Of a stretch of 64,000 nt of DNA, positions 10,877 through 22,208 are shown piece after piece. The stretch covers positions 1 to 64,000 of the forward strand of contig ML210217.1 of NCBI GenBank assembly GCA_004369085.1, written 5' to 3'. Below the pieces are notes generated by a model. It was not told the DNA's origin and searched no databases. It saw nothing but the letters and a program-made list of their open reading frames with translations. Source of the DNA: Coprinopsis marcescibilis. Lineage: Eukaryota; Basidiomycota; Agaricomycetes; Agaricales; Psathyrellaceae. How positions within the stretch are numbered: position 1 is the stretch's first letter; each line of letters starts with the position of its first letter. Made by a program: the position numbers and the translations under genes.

Positions 10877-12766
10877 ATGGCCGCTTACCTCGTTATAGGA
10901 GGGCAGAACCGTGGCGTATACAGTAGTTTAGATGAAATGTGAGTTCGTACTTTACTTTTTCCAGAGGGTCTCTTCGGTCTGAACTGCGTTCGCATGGGTT
11001 TCGCAGACCCTTCAACATTCCCCCTCAGGCTCCTCTCCCAATAATCATCGAGTGTTGGGGTGAGGCCAACGTGAGCCAACTCGATGCCATCTCGAGCGCC
11101 GTCGAGGAAGCTGGCGCCAAGCTAGTCTCTGGTACCACGTGGACCGCAAAAGACCACCGTGAGGCAGTAACCGCCATTATCCAAAAGGAAGAAAGCCTGT
11201 CTGCGACGCTTGCAGAGACCCCATGGAGCCAGCACAGCAAGTTTTATGCTCTCCTAAACAGTCCCAAGCAGCGTAACTTCATAGCGCTCGAGTACAAGTG
11301 AGTCGAGCGCAATCAGCCCAACGATTTCTATCGTACTTATGCCAGGCCCCCTTCCATTAAGGTCGGTTCTGCCGTTCTTGATGGATACCCGAAAGGGCGA
11401 ATATCGCATTTTAACCTTTCCTACTTTCATCCGCGCTGTGGTCTGGACACTTGCTCAAGGAAACACCAACCTCAATAACTGGGGCCCAGACTTCTCGGAA
11501 TGGGTTGGTCATGCACGCGGGCCTGCTACCAACGGCCCAGGGGGGCCACTTCGCCCCATACCTAACGATGAAAACTCAGACGAGCAGGGAGACTTCAGGC
11601 GCACAGTAAAAGCAACAATTAACATCCACTCCACTCATTTCCGCATCTACGATATAACAGTCCCTGCTCTTCAAATGAAGTTTGAGGTCAAGAAAGGCAG
11701 TGGTTTGTGTCGATTCATCGATCGTCGACCGAGTCCCCGCTGAACTAGATTCTGCAACCTCCAGGTAGCCCTTATGACGGAACACTGTATTATAACAGAG
11801 TGGAAGACATCAAACCAAACTCAAGCGAATTAGCAACCACCGGTTCTCTCGACGGCTGCCTTGCAGTGCGCTTTCGGAACGGAGATGTATTGGTAGGCGT
11901 CGTATTGTATTCTAGCACAAATACATTCTGATCAGTGGTTTTTGACAGTTTATAAGTATGTGACGTTCGACTGGGCAAGGATACCTCGCGTTAAACTTCG
12001 TGGCCATTTGTTAGCCACCGAGAAGTTTTTTGACGGAGTGACGCAGACGTCAAGCACTGGAGAGTGGGACAGCTGGAGATACATCAACCACAAGTTCATC
12101 AACCGAGACGAATGGGAAGCCAACGAGACCCAGGTTAGTTTCATTCGCTTATACTATAGCCAGTAAAAGCTACCTACCACTGGTATCCTTGCAGGTTCGA
12201 AGCCGATCGATTGGCCCGGGTGTTCCAACCGATTTGCCCGACCCAAACATCTGGTTCAAAGGCATCGTCAGGAATGCAACCGATTTCGTCTTGAGGTTCG
12301 AACAAGGTTGGACCAACAGTTTCCAGTTCGACAAGGCCCCTTCGTCCAAGATCATGCCATATGGCGTGGACTGCTTTTGGGGACGTATGGCCGCTGACGC
12401 TCCCAGTCCGGCCAGCATTGGAGCAGGACTGGCTTACAGAATCGACTTGAGCGCAGACAATGCGTTTGAGATTGCCCTGGTAAGATGCCTATGTTCTCTA
12501 TTTCGACATCATACTTACTGTGCCTGAAGGGATTCGGATTTAACAACCCTTTGAAAGGTCCGTACCGGGTGGGCGCCGTGGAGGGTTCTTCACCCCAACT
12601 TGGGTCTGTAGCAGCAGTTGATTCTGGATGCGCCATTCGCTCTGCAGAGTACCGCGGGGTCGACAAGGGCAATAAACCGTTCTCGTTCACTCTTCGAGTA
12701 TCAGCCGAACCGGGGCGCATGGCAAATTTTGTGATTGAGGAGCTTCGGTTTTACAACGATTCATGA
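10877..12766 (+). CDS. Three-part array protein 7 with extra N-terminal region (about 492 aa)
   Basis: Firm part: exons up to 11702, then 11765-11892, 11949-11955 (7 nt), 12015-12133, 12195-12479 and 12530-12766 encode the array module plus the cytolysin/lectin-like domain (IVRNATDF, AYRIDLSAD, VIEELRFYND). Unlike its sisters it has no ATG just before the module. The upstream frame can be joined through 10877-10938, 10965-11297, 11346 to 11437 or 11440, and 11490-11702; all joins keep frame and give about 492 residues. The extra 160 or so residues start MAAYLVIGGQNRGVYSS and are of no family I can name. The donor near 11438/11441 is weak. The alternative is a separate 175-residue gene ending at 11478 and an array gene starting at 11381 or 11339. 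I favour the fusion with moderate confidence. Confidence 0.5.
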
Positions 12767-12881
12767 AGGCTGGATTTGATGGAACACACATGATATAAAT
12801 TTGTAAATCATTCGGAATGGAACAAATGAATGTACCACTTACTAGCTACGAGCTCATGTATGTAGTAAGGTAACGGGCCTC

Positions 12882-14966
12882 TTAATGCTTTCCGGCCTTC
12901 CCTTCTGGCGTCCTAGTCTTGAATGCACCAATGCGCCGCACATCTTCAATGATTTCTTGAACACGTTCCTGAGCGTCGTCTTCAGTAACAGTTTTCATCC
13001 TCTGTCTCCCTGTAGTTGATTATGCATCAGAAATGGTTCGAAGAACATTCAAAATAAGAGAAAGAGAACAGTTCGAGTAAAGAGTGGATAGATGAGATGG
13101 ACGGAACGACGCGTAGAAGCAGAACTCACCAACAATTGCCCAATTCCTCGTGCTAGGGATCCTCAAAACCTCACACTCAACCTTCCAACCACACCACGCA
13201 CTCAACCTAGCCAACCATATCCGATATACAGAATACGCACTAGCAGTGCTGGAGTTATCGCCTCCTAGGTTCAGGTTTTCTACAAATTGCTCTTCCGCTT
13301 TGTCCTGTGACCGCGACTTGCTCTTGCCCTCGACCCCAACATCAGCATTAGTGGGGCCCTGTGGAGTTGTTCCCCCATCCCTAACATCTTCCTCAGGCAG
13401 AGGGAACATTACAGCAGTCGATCGTTGAAACTTGCTGTCAAACGTCCAGGCACAACAGGGAATGGAGAGGTAGCCCGATGCCCCCGTCAGTGTGGCGACT
13501 ACGGGTACCCATGGGGTGAGTTCGTCTGCGTGGTTTCCAATTATGAATGTTCCTGGTTTGAAGAAGGGATTGGATGATGGAAGCGAAACGGAGTCTGGGT
13601 CAGAATCGGGGTCGGATGGGTTGGAAGAGGTGGATGTTGCAGATGTGGATTGATATTCCGATGGGGTTGAGGGTACGAGATCGAGAGGGTTGAACGCGTG
13701 CACATGTAGGCTTCTCTTTGACGCATCTGGGTAGCTATCCCAGGATGTGCGGGCACGGAGATCAATCCCTACCCCCTCGTACCCTTCGGATACCAAGATA
13801 TGTGTGAGGAGGCCATTGCCGCACCTGAGTAGCGGGATTAGTTATCCCCTGCCAACAAAGCGGACTGATGGAGCCACATACCCGAAATCGAGAAACCCTC
13901 CAGGCGGGCGAGGCCAATCCTTCCAAGGTGCGTCTGCGAGAGGTCGGCTTTCCTCGAATCCCAGAGAGCCGTACATGTCCTTCCACAAGAGGATTAGAAA
14001 TGTCGCGATGGCAATATCCTACGACGATAGCATCGACTGATCAGTCAACCACGTCGCGTGATATAGAAACCCGAGGACAAGCTCACCTCAAAAACGTGCT
14101 TTAACGGATCCGTTACCTCTTGCCACGTATCGACGAGATGCTTATGCCTCTCCCTCATAACCAAGTATACATCCTGGTAAATTTCGCGCGGAACGATGCA
14201 ATCGTGGATGACACGCTTTTTGTAGTTGCTCATTGCCCCCCAGCCATACCGGTGCACGGTTTCGAGCAATGCGAGGCACGTGCGGTACAACCGTGAGTTG
14301 GGGTCCATGGGCGTTCCAGGGAGTGGTAGAGTTTCTATTCGGATGGAAGGTTCTGGATGGGCTGGAGATGAGATATAGCGGAATGCTAAATGCGAGACGG
14401 CGGGGTGGTAGTAGGGTAGAGACCCTCCAGGGGCGACAATGGGTGTGAGGACCAGTGTAGTGATAACTGGTGCAGCCACAGGTTCTTCCGCTGAGTCGGA
14501 TTCGTGGTGGAGGTCCGAGCCTGGCCCAGATGTAGTGGTAGAGGCGTAGAGAGAGCAGTATTGCTCAAGCCCCCCATCACGCCCTGGTCTTCGAGGGAGC
14601 AACTTCCGGTGAATACACAGAACTGGTTTTAGACCCTCGAATTTGGGGATACTTCCAGGAAAGTCGCTGGTATACTCCGCTACGACATCTGATCGCAGAA
14701 TTAGAGTAGAGTTGTACTCTGGGTGGTGAATCAACTGTGTTACAGCGATTCCGAACTGATCTTAAGCAAAGGACGTTAGTTCTTCCTTGTAATTGGAAAA
14801 TGAGAATACCCACAATTTCGGGAGGAAAATCAGCTGGGGACAGTATCATTGCATTCCAAGGCCCTGAAATGGAGTCCTGAAGCGGCAAAATATCATTGTC
14901 TTCCCCGATAATTTGTGGTAAAAATTTGGGTCGTAGCGGTTGGTTTTCTATGACCCCTTTGGCCAT
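12882..14966 (-). CDS. TRM44: tRNA (uracil-2'-O-)-methyltransferase TRM44
   Basis: Five exons on the minus strand: 14966-14810, 14760-14087, 14018-13882, 13824-13130, 13009-12882, giving 596 residues. The SAM-binding start GGFLDFGCGNGLLTHILVSE and the following GYEGVGIDLRARTSWD are diagnostic of TRM44/AdoMet-MTase-Trm44, as are FIIGNHADELTPWVP, SIPCCAWTFD and YRIWLARLSAWCGW. The known enzyme methylates the 2'-OH of U44 in tRNA-Ser in the cytoplasm. The N-terminal 280 residues carry VIHDCIVPREIYQDVY, the conserved pre-catalytic block. A Ser/Asp-rich insert sits between the motifs. An alternative start at 15002 would add 12 residues. It lies tail to tail with array gene 7 (115 nt apart). Confidence 0.92.
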
Positions 14967-15753
14967 GGTGAGCGTACTAGATAATTTTTTGATTAATAGC
15001 ATTCACAGGCGAAGACAACAATTGCGTACCGAACAGTTGTAATACCCTCCCGATTATATCCAGAACGACCAGGTCGTGGCCAGGAAGAACAGCTAAGGCT
15101 ATGAATCGGGAAATTCTTTCCCACAAATAATGTATGTCATGCATTAATCACGTGCAGATCAAATCTAGCCCCTATTCCTCCTTGAAGAGTACTCGACGTT
15201 GAAACTCCTGGAGGATACTGGAAATGGATCAGGGCAACGAGTTCTCAAGAGCTCACGGCCCAGGCAGTGTCATCGCAGAAGATGCATACACCGGTGTCTT
15301 GGTAGCACTATTTGAGCTTTCGATTTCTATGATTCGGAGCCGTACAATTAGTAAATCCACAGTCTTTGTAGGCCTTTGTGCGGTCAGGAAATAAAGGCAT
15401 GAATCTATATGAAAGCGCAGAAGGGCCAAGAAGACCATGTAACAGCTCGAGGCGAACAATGGATAAGGTTTGATGATAGGATTCAATAAGCCCGGGTGAA
15501 TTTCGCGACTGGTCTCAACTTTCGTTTACATCGCCGCCGCCACAATGCAAGTAATACATCGTCGGATGAAGGTCGCATAATTGAAAGAGTACAAGGATTG
15601 CTTGCCATTCCCTCAGACTAAACCGATTCACCTCTGTCATTTTTGCTTATGCACAACAGTCGAGGTGGTTGCTCGGCGCGTCATGCCGTGAGAAAGCACG
15701 TGAGTCCTTCGGATCTGTGTGAGTAATGCAGGGCACATCCTCACTCTTACATC
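14967..15753. other. Shared promoter region, no gene seen
   Basis: Divergent spacer between TRM44 and the 15754 gene. Minus-strand frames at 15253-15486 and 15637-15909 show no recognisable content. Confidence 0.5.
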
Positions 15754-16591
15754 ATGGCCAACCTCATTCGCTCTGCCAAGTCCGGTTGTGACTGGACTCT
15801 TAACGAGCTGGATTCCTATAACATCCATCTCGAGCACCAGGAAACCCTCGAGTTCTTTGGAGTTCCGGTTCTCCCAGACCCAGCGGTCGATCCGGAACTC
15901 CTCCAGCAACTCGAAGCCGAGGACATGCAGCAGGACCGCAATGCCGAACTCATCAACTTGCTGGACTTGGCTATGCTCAACAGCACGGGAGAATCTGCCG
16001 TTGACGATTTCGCCGTCGAACTCTTCAAGCTTACTGGTTATGTTCGTCGAAATCGGGTGGCGCGTACGCGAAAGGATCTGCCCCTACTCATATGCGGGGA
16101 ATGGAGACACGCCAAAACAGACGTCTGCATAGTAGACCGCCAACAAAACGATATTCTCCTCCTTGTCCAGGAAGAGAAGCGCCTCGAAGACAGGGAGCCT
16201 CTCGACGCTCGTGCACAGCTGGTCGCCGAAGCCCTGGCGGCGTTTACGGAGAATAATAACAGTAGGGAGAGTTCTGGACTCCCTCCACTTGAGTCGAAGG
16301 TTAGCATCCCTACCCCCTTGACTCTCTTGGTGAGACTCACGCGTTTATTAGGTCATGCCCGGAATCGTTATGGCTGGCACTGTACCTACGTTCTTCAAGA
16401 TCCCTGTCACCCAAGAGCTCGTGACTCACGTCCGGCATGGAACTTACCCCCCAACCCCCACCATTGCCGCTTATTGTTTTCCCCCCGTACCACGCCCAGC
16501 TCGCCGCCGCAGCGACGGGATGAAACCTCTGGATAACAGACGCCAAACATTGAGCTGTTACGAAGCCTTCAAGACTATCGTTGGTATTTGA
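15754..16591 (+). CDS. Agaricomycete family protein of unknown function (261 aa), nuclease-fold-like core
   Basis: Two exons, 15754-16299 and 16352-16591, give 261 residues. I recognise the pattern MANLIRSAKSGCDWTLNELD, PLLICGEWRHAKTDVCI, ILLLVQEEKR, PVTQELV, and GMKPLDNRRQ near the end as a family found many times in mushroom genomes and normally annotated as hypothetical. The central block, Glu followed by a Asp-x-C-I strand and then LLLVQE-x-K, resembles the spacing of the PD-(D/E)xK nuclease fold, but this is only an inference from motif order. There is no signal peptide or membrane segment. The start is the first ATG of a continuous frame. Confidence 0.8.
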
Positions 16592-17759
16592 GTGATTTAT
16601 TGTTGTTCACACTGTAATACGCCTTTGTTCTCATCGTCGTCGTCGTCAGTTCGTTCGTTCGAATACTGATTCGAAAGCGTCAATCTGTCCCCTTGGTACA
16701 TTATGAATAGCGAGCCCCGAAGATGGTTCTGGGGCCTACCCCCACATTGTAGCCGAAGATCGCACACCGTACTGGACTTGAGACATTGAAATGAGGGCAG
16801 AGCCGAAGATATGTTACCACGTAATCATTTTGTTAGGGAATCCCGGGTCAATCACAATCACCAACTTTGAGAGGATCAGTGAGAAGGGGGAGTATTTAGC
16901 TTAAAAAGACCTCCGATTTCCGCGACTGTCAGCGCGTATAGAACAGAGTCCACTTTTAGATCTCACCCTTATCTCCTCATGAGCTCAGTCCTCAGCTGAT
17001 TAATACATTACCGCGTAAGGTACTACTTTCTCTACCCCAGTGCCTCGTTTCATTTGCGCTGGATGACTGTGGACCCTTAATCATGGGCATCGCTCTTTAC
17101 GAAGTCCACAACCCAGCCACCACAACATCATGACTGGGCTGGATACCTACCTTTACCAAGCCTAGTTTCCCTACATACATAGTACACGACTTGCTTGCCT
17201 TTCTCGTCGAATGACGAATCCATCTTTTCTCAACGATCAGTAGCGCACCCATTATTCATCGCTCCGTCGCTTTTGGTAGCTCTTTCCTCAGACCGGTACA
17301 CCAATTTAGCCCTTGATTCGGATCTCCGACAACAATCACGCTAAACGTGCCGGTAGCCCCGCTAGGTGCGAGTTTCTCCACCAAAAGGGGAAGATATGTT
17401 TCCGTAGACGCTCAGCATATTTCTCGATATGGGCTATCTACTCTCGCGGCCTCCACGCAAGCACGCAACTACATAGTACTCAGCATGCACCTCCGGCTTA
17501 CAGAGTATGAAATTATGAATATGATCGAAAACCACGCCGGCATAGCAAGAATGTGATCAGGCGGCTGGCTGTTATGTCCTTCTCGATTCTATCATCTTCA
17601 TCCCACGAAACCTTCCAGGGACCCTTCTTCTATTCACATTCTTCTGATTCCACCTGCTATAAAGGCGATCCACACCTACCCCTCTCCCGAATACAGCAAT
17701 CGCGGCTTCACGCTTCACATTTGTATTACTCAACACCATCGCCGTCGTCATCGCGCCTC
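16592..17759. other. Intergenic with TATA box and simple repeats
   Basis: No gene seen. A short CGT/TCG-type simple repeat lies near 16635-16665. TATAAAG at 17658-17664 is the likely core promoter of the quinone reductase gene starting at 17760. Confidence 0.5.
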
Positions 17760-18846
17760 ATGTGTTTCCCCAGCAAGAGCCAGAAAAACAACTTTAGTGA
17801 TAACGTGGACACGAAGAAAACAAAGCCGACATCCCCAAACGGCAGCAAAGAAAAGGTTATAAAAGGGGACGATAATTCGTCAGTCAAGGCACAACAACCC
17901 ACTCCTCCTGCTCCCGTCGCAGCTTCAACAGTACCATCACCTCCTTCAACCACCCCCGCCGTTCAAGAAACCACCACTATGTCTGCTCCACGCGTTGCTA
18001 TCATCATCTACTCCCTCTACGGCCATGTCGCCAAGTGTATGTTGCCAATATACACTCTTTCTGGCGAGATCCTCCGCTGACCTAGTTTTTTTTTGACAGT
18101 GGCTGAGGCCCAGAAGGATGGTATCGAGAAAGCCGGTGGTAAAGCCAAGATCTACCAGTCAGTCATTCTCCCTGCACGAATACTCTCGTGGCTTATCGAT
18201 CGTCTCTTCTCCAGGGTCGCCGAAACCCTCTCTGAGGAGGTCTTGACCAAGATGCATGCCCCCGCCAAACCAGATTACCCAGTTATCACCGGTATCAGCC
18301 CAGAACTTCTCGACTACGACGCTTACCTCTTCGGTGTCCCCACCCGCTTCGGCAACTTCTCAGCCCAATGGAAGGTGCGTACTCTTTCTCTCAAACAACC
18401 TGCGAATCAGGATCACTGATTACGTTGTTGTCAGGCATTCTGGGACGCCACTGGTCAGTTCTGGGCTCAAGGCAAGCTCGCGGGCAAGTACGCTGGAATG
18501 TTCGTCTCCACGGCTGGATTGGGCGGAGGACAAGAGTCCACCTTCCTTAGCACCCTTTCAACCCTCGTCCACCACGGCATCATCTTCGTTCCCCTCGGCT
18601 ACAGCCACGCTTTCGCCATCCAGACAAGCTTGGAAGAGGCTCACGGTGGTATGTGTTCACCTACTCTCATCGTGCAAGGGAATCGCGACTGAGGATAATT
18701 TCTTTCGCCTTCCAGGCTCTCCATGGGGTGCAGGAACTCTTGCCGGCGCCGACGGTTCCCGCCAACCCTCGAAGCTCGAAATCGAACTCTCCGAGATCCA
18801 GGGCAAGGCCTTCTGGGAAACCGTCAGCAAGGTCAAGTTCAACTAG
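17760..18846 (+). CDS. WrbA-type NAD(P)H:quinone oxidoreductase with N-terminal extension (279 aa)
   Basis: Five exons: 17760-18036, 18100-18157, 18215-18374, 18435-18648, 18716-18846. The catalytic part starts near residue 75 ([14 protein letters not shown], the FMN phosphate loop of flavodoxin-like proteins) and has the type IV quinone oxidoreductase motifs [46 protein letters not shown] and SPWGAGT. Such enzymes reduce benzoquinones by two electrons and protect against quinone stress; in wood and litter fungi they act with lignin-derived quinones. Residues 1-74 are a Lys/Ser/Pro-rich extension beginning MCFPSK. An internal ATG at 17982 would give the short form found in the neighbour. The next gene is a tandem paralogue. 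Confidence 0.9.
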
Positions 18847-19804
18847 AAATCCGATTTGCGCATTCCGAGTTGAACACATACACGGCTTGCATACCGCTTC
18901 AGCCATTCATACTTCGCATCATTTCTCCCTCTCGCTGCATAATCATAAACACATATAGAATTCGGCATATTGATACAGTGGCCCTTCATCGTTGTACAAT
19001 TCAAGTTCCAGGTCGTGTAATAACAATGCCCTCTACACATTTTTGTCTATCGCGGTCGGTGAGGGCTGAGTTCACGATGCCAAGATTGACGTCCCTTATT
19101 CTCGATCGGGTCATTCGGATTTTCCTCGTCTTCTCCTGCCACGTTGGCGAGAGATTCGAAGCGAAAGGAGTAATTAAGTTTCAGTTGTTGGCTGTTGTCG
19201 GAAACGTGGAGAGAAGTTGTGTCGTGGGGTTCGAACGGCGAATCTCTGCCTCTTTCGCTGTTTGCCGGCGGGGTTTCGATAATCAATAGGGGGAATTGGG
19301 GCTTTTCGCCTTTCAGGTTTCAACCACGACCTTGACATCCTGACGACTTGGACAACCCTGGGGCTTGGGGCCTGCTAGACCTAGACTTGACATACTGTCA
19401 GATTACATACCGCTCAAGAAAATAAAATTGGATCTCGAAAGAAGAACTGGCGTTCAACTGGGGGTCAGTTACTAAGACTACTCCAATACGGCGACAACTG
19501 TTGGATTGTGGTCTGTCTTACGCACAAGGGTCTACGCCTTTAATGCATTCGATCTTCTGCGGCTCTAGACGACCATTCATGATCTAATCCTGGTTGTTGG
19601 ATACCTACGACGACCTTCCTATCGAGTCTTAGTTTTGCATTACTTGGATTTGAGACACTGTTTTGGGAGTTCACTTAGACCTACTCATAGTGTCTGAACC
19701 AGCTGTGTGGAGCGCAGACCGTCAGGGTAGGGTATATCGATGCAATAACCTCTTGTTTTTTTTGCTAAAACTGACCCCATACTCCCTGAACTGCTCTACA
19801 CGAC
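18847..19804. other. Intergenic, no gene seen
   Basis: Spacer between the two quinone reductase genes. The 188-codon open frame 18723-19289 mostly overlaps the last exon of the first gene in another frame and is rejected. Confidence 0.5.
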
Positions 19805-20677
19805 ATGCCTGGACCACGAGTTGCCATCATTTTCTACTCCCTCTACGGGCATATCACCTGCAGTAAGTGTCCTGCCACATCTCGTCTCGAATATACCGCT
19901 GAACGCAATTTCGCACTACTTAAGTGGCCCAAGCTGAGAAGGCTGGCATAGAGAAGGCTGGCGGAACGGTTGATCTCTTCCAGTGCGTTAGCCTTTCCTT
20001 CCATTGTTAGGAGTTCCCCTCACCGTGCTTCTCTCGTACCCAGAGTCGCAGAAACCTTGCCACAGGATGTTTTAACTAAGATGCACGCCCCTCCCAAACC
20101 CGATATCCCGGTAATCAATCCGGGAAGCGAGACAATTCTGAACTACGATGCGTTCTTGTTTGGGGTTCCGACTCGATACGGAAACTTCCCTGCCCAGTGG
20201 AAGGTATGTTCTTATTCCCCAAGGCTTTCGATACTTAATTTAGCTCATGGCTACCTCTCAACAGACCTTCTGGGATGCAACCGGCAAATTCTGGCTTAGC
20301 GGTGGGCTGGCTGGCAAGTACGTTGGCATGTTCTGCTCGACCGGTACACCGGGCGGAGGACAAGAGACAACGTTTCTCAGTTGCATGTCCACTATGGTGC
20401 ACCATGGTATGATTTATGTGCCATTGGGCTATGCACACACTTCGAAACTTCAGACGGATTTGGAGGAAGTTCACGGTGGTATGTTGATTACCCCTGGTGT
20501 ATCTGGACCTCCACTTTCGATGTCTCTGATTATGGTGCTGTAGGTTCTCCTTGGGGTGCAGGAACATATGCTGGTTCATCTGGAGAGCGTCAACCTACGA
20601 CATTGGAAAAAAAGATGGCTGAGATTCAAGGCAAAGCGTTTTGGGAGATTGTCAGCAGAGTTAAATTCGACAAGTAA
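19805..20677 (+). CDS. WrbA-type NAD(P)H:quinone oxidoreductase, short form (207 aa)
   Basis: Five exons: 19805-19862, 19925-19982, 20044-20203, 20265-20478, 20544-20677. Exons 2, 3 and 4 have the same lengths (58, 160, 214 nt) as in the 17760 gene, so the two are tandem duplicates. Motifs: [14 protein letters not shown] (FMN site), [56 protein letters not shown]. It lacks the N-terminal extension. Cytosolic flavoprotein role as in its paralogue. Differences around the substrate side ([10 protein letters not shown] for [10 protein letters not shown]) may change the quinone preference; that is inference. Confidence 0.9.
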
Positions 20678-21052
20678 TTTATGTATCGACTCGGGCGGTA
20701 CTTTGGCCTGAGGCCTGAACTAGACGGCGATGTAATCGAACTTAATGGTGCTTTCCTCAATCGACCGATAGCGACATTGATTTGCATCCCAACCATCTGC
20801 GATTCTCTGTGAATTTCCGGCGCCAGTCAACCTCCAATGCGGACACACCTTTCTTGATCGATGCAAGTGATTCAAAATGGTGCCCCTAATATCCTAGTCA
20901 ACTTGTTGCCACTCACATCTAAAACTCTTGATAAACCTCTAGACGTCTCATACTCAAAAGCTGTCAAACTGTTCGTCTATGTCTAGAAACACTTCTTTTA
21001 TAAGAGCTCTACTCGACGTGCTCTCTCGACCCATTCTCTTCTCCCTACGCCT
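20678..21052. other. Intergenic with TATA-like element
   Basis: No gene seen. TATAAG at 20999-21004 lies upstream of the SDR start. Confidence 0.5.
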
Positions 21053-22208
21053 ATGATTCCCGGATCCCTTCGACTTTCTGCAAGAACTATGGCAACATCA
21101 ACCGCTGTTCCGCGAGTAGCTGCTGTGACTGGTGCAGCTCGCGGTCTTGGCCGAGCGATCGCCCTTCGACTTGCCACTGACGGATTCGATGTTGCGGTCA
21201 ACGACATTGAATCCGCCAAGCCCGAGCTAGAAAGCCTGCAGCAAGAGATAATGTCCCATGGTCGGAGGTCTGTGACGCACGTGGGCGATGTGTCGGTGGA
21301 AGAGAATGTGAAAATGTTGGTGGATGATGCTGCGCAGGCTTTGGGGAAGTTGGACGTCGTAAGTCGCGGATCCTGTGGTTCTCACATCTACTTTATGGCT
21401 AAATTATGGCCTATTCCATAGATGGTGGCAAACGCTGGAATCTGCATTACCAAACCTCTGCTAGAGAGTGAGTGATTGCGTCTTTCTGTACAACGTCCTT
21501 GATCTAATCTTCACAACAGCTAGCGTTGAGGAGTGGGATAGAATCCACGCTATCAACTCGCGAGGCACATTCCTTTGCTACAAGTACGGCGCTCAGCAAA
21601 TGATCAAGCAGGGTAGTGGAGGGAGGCTTATCGGAGCATCGTCCGTGGCCGGGAAGCAAGGTTTGTGGCGAACCATTACAGTGCCCTTGTGCCAGTGCCC
21701 TTGCGCGAACTGACAGCGTTATCAGCTTGGTCAAGCATTCCAGCCTATTCCTCGACAAAGTTCACCGTTAGAGGTCTTACCCAGGCAGCCGGTATGTAGT
21801 CCTCTGAGTATAGAGAACGCTTTCCTGACCCATATTTCGCTACTAAAGCCGGAGAATTTGGCAAACATCACATCAACGTGAATGCTTACGCACCTGGGCC
21901 GATAGACACAAACATGTGTAAGTCCCGCTTTCAAGATTTCATCTTTCTGTTGACTAATTTCGCATAGTATCTGATATTGGCAATGGTTTGGGTGGAAAAG
22001 ATGGCTTTTACAAGCAACTGGATAAGGCGGCGGCGTTGGGATTTTACGATGGCAAACCAGAAGACATTGCCGCCCTAGTCTCCTACCTGGCATCACCAGA
22101 CTCCAAGTTTGTCACTGGTCAAACTGTGAGCTTCTTTCCCATAGTTCACTAAACAGTTTCTGAGCAGTTTCCTAGATCATTTGTGACGGTGGTTCAGTCT
22201 TTGACTAA
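21053..22208 (+). CDS. Short-chain dehydrogenase/reductase, diacetyl/butanediol dehydrogenase-like (272 aa)
   Basis: Seven exons: 21053-21358, 21422-21467, 21520-21660, 21726-21791, 21849-21917, 21968-22125, 22176-22208. Classical SDR motifs are visible: TGAARGLG (dinucleotide loop), DVSVEE, VANAG, a catalytic Ser in IGASSVAG and YSSTK (Tyr and Lys), then NAYAPGPIDTNM. The sequence around KPLLE, AINSRGTFLCYKYGAQQMI and KPEDIAALVSYLASPDS is typical of acetoin/diacetyl reductases, so a small carbonyl or diol is the likely substrate, with NAD(H) or NADP(H). A start at 21089 (MATSTAV) is equally possible; the longer form adds a Arg-containing leader that might be mitochondrial. Its 3' end overlaps the predicted end of the tyrosinase on the other strand. 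Confidence 0.88.

Noticed and set aside
13020..13796. 258-codon frame as a separate gene
   Set aside because: It is exon 4 of TRM44; the SAM-binding motif is completed only by joining it to the upstream exon.
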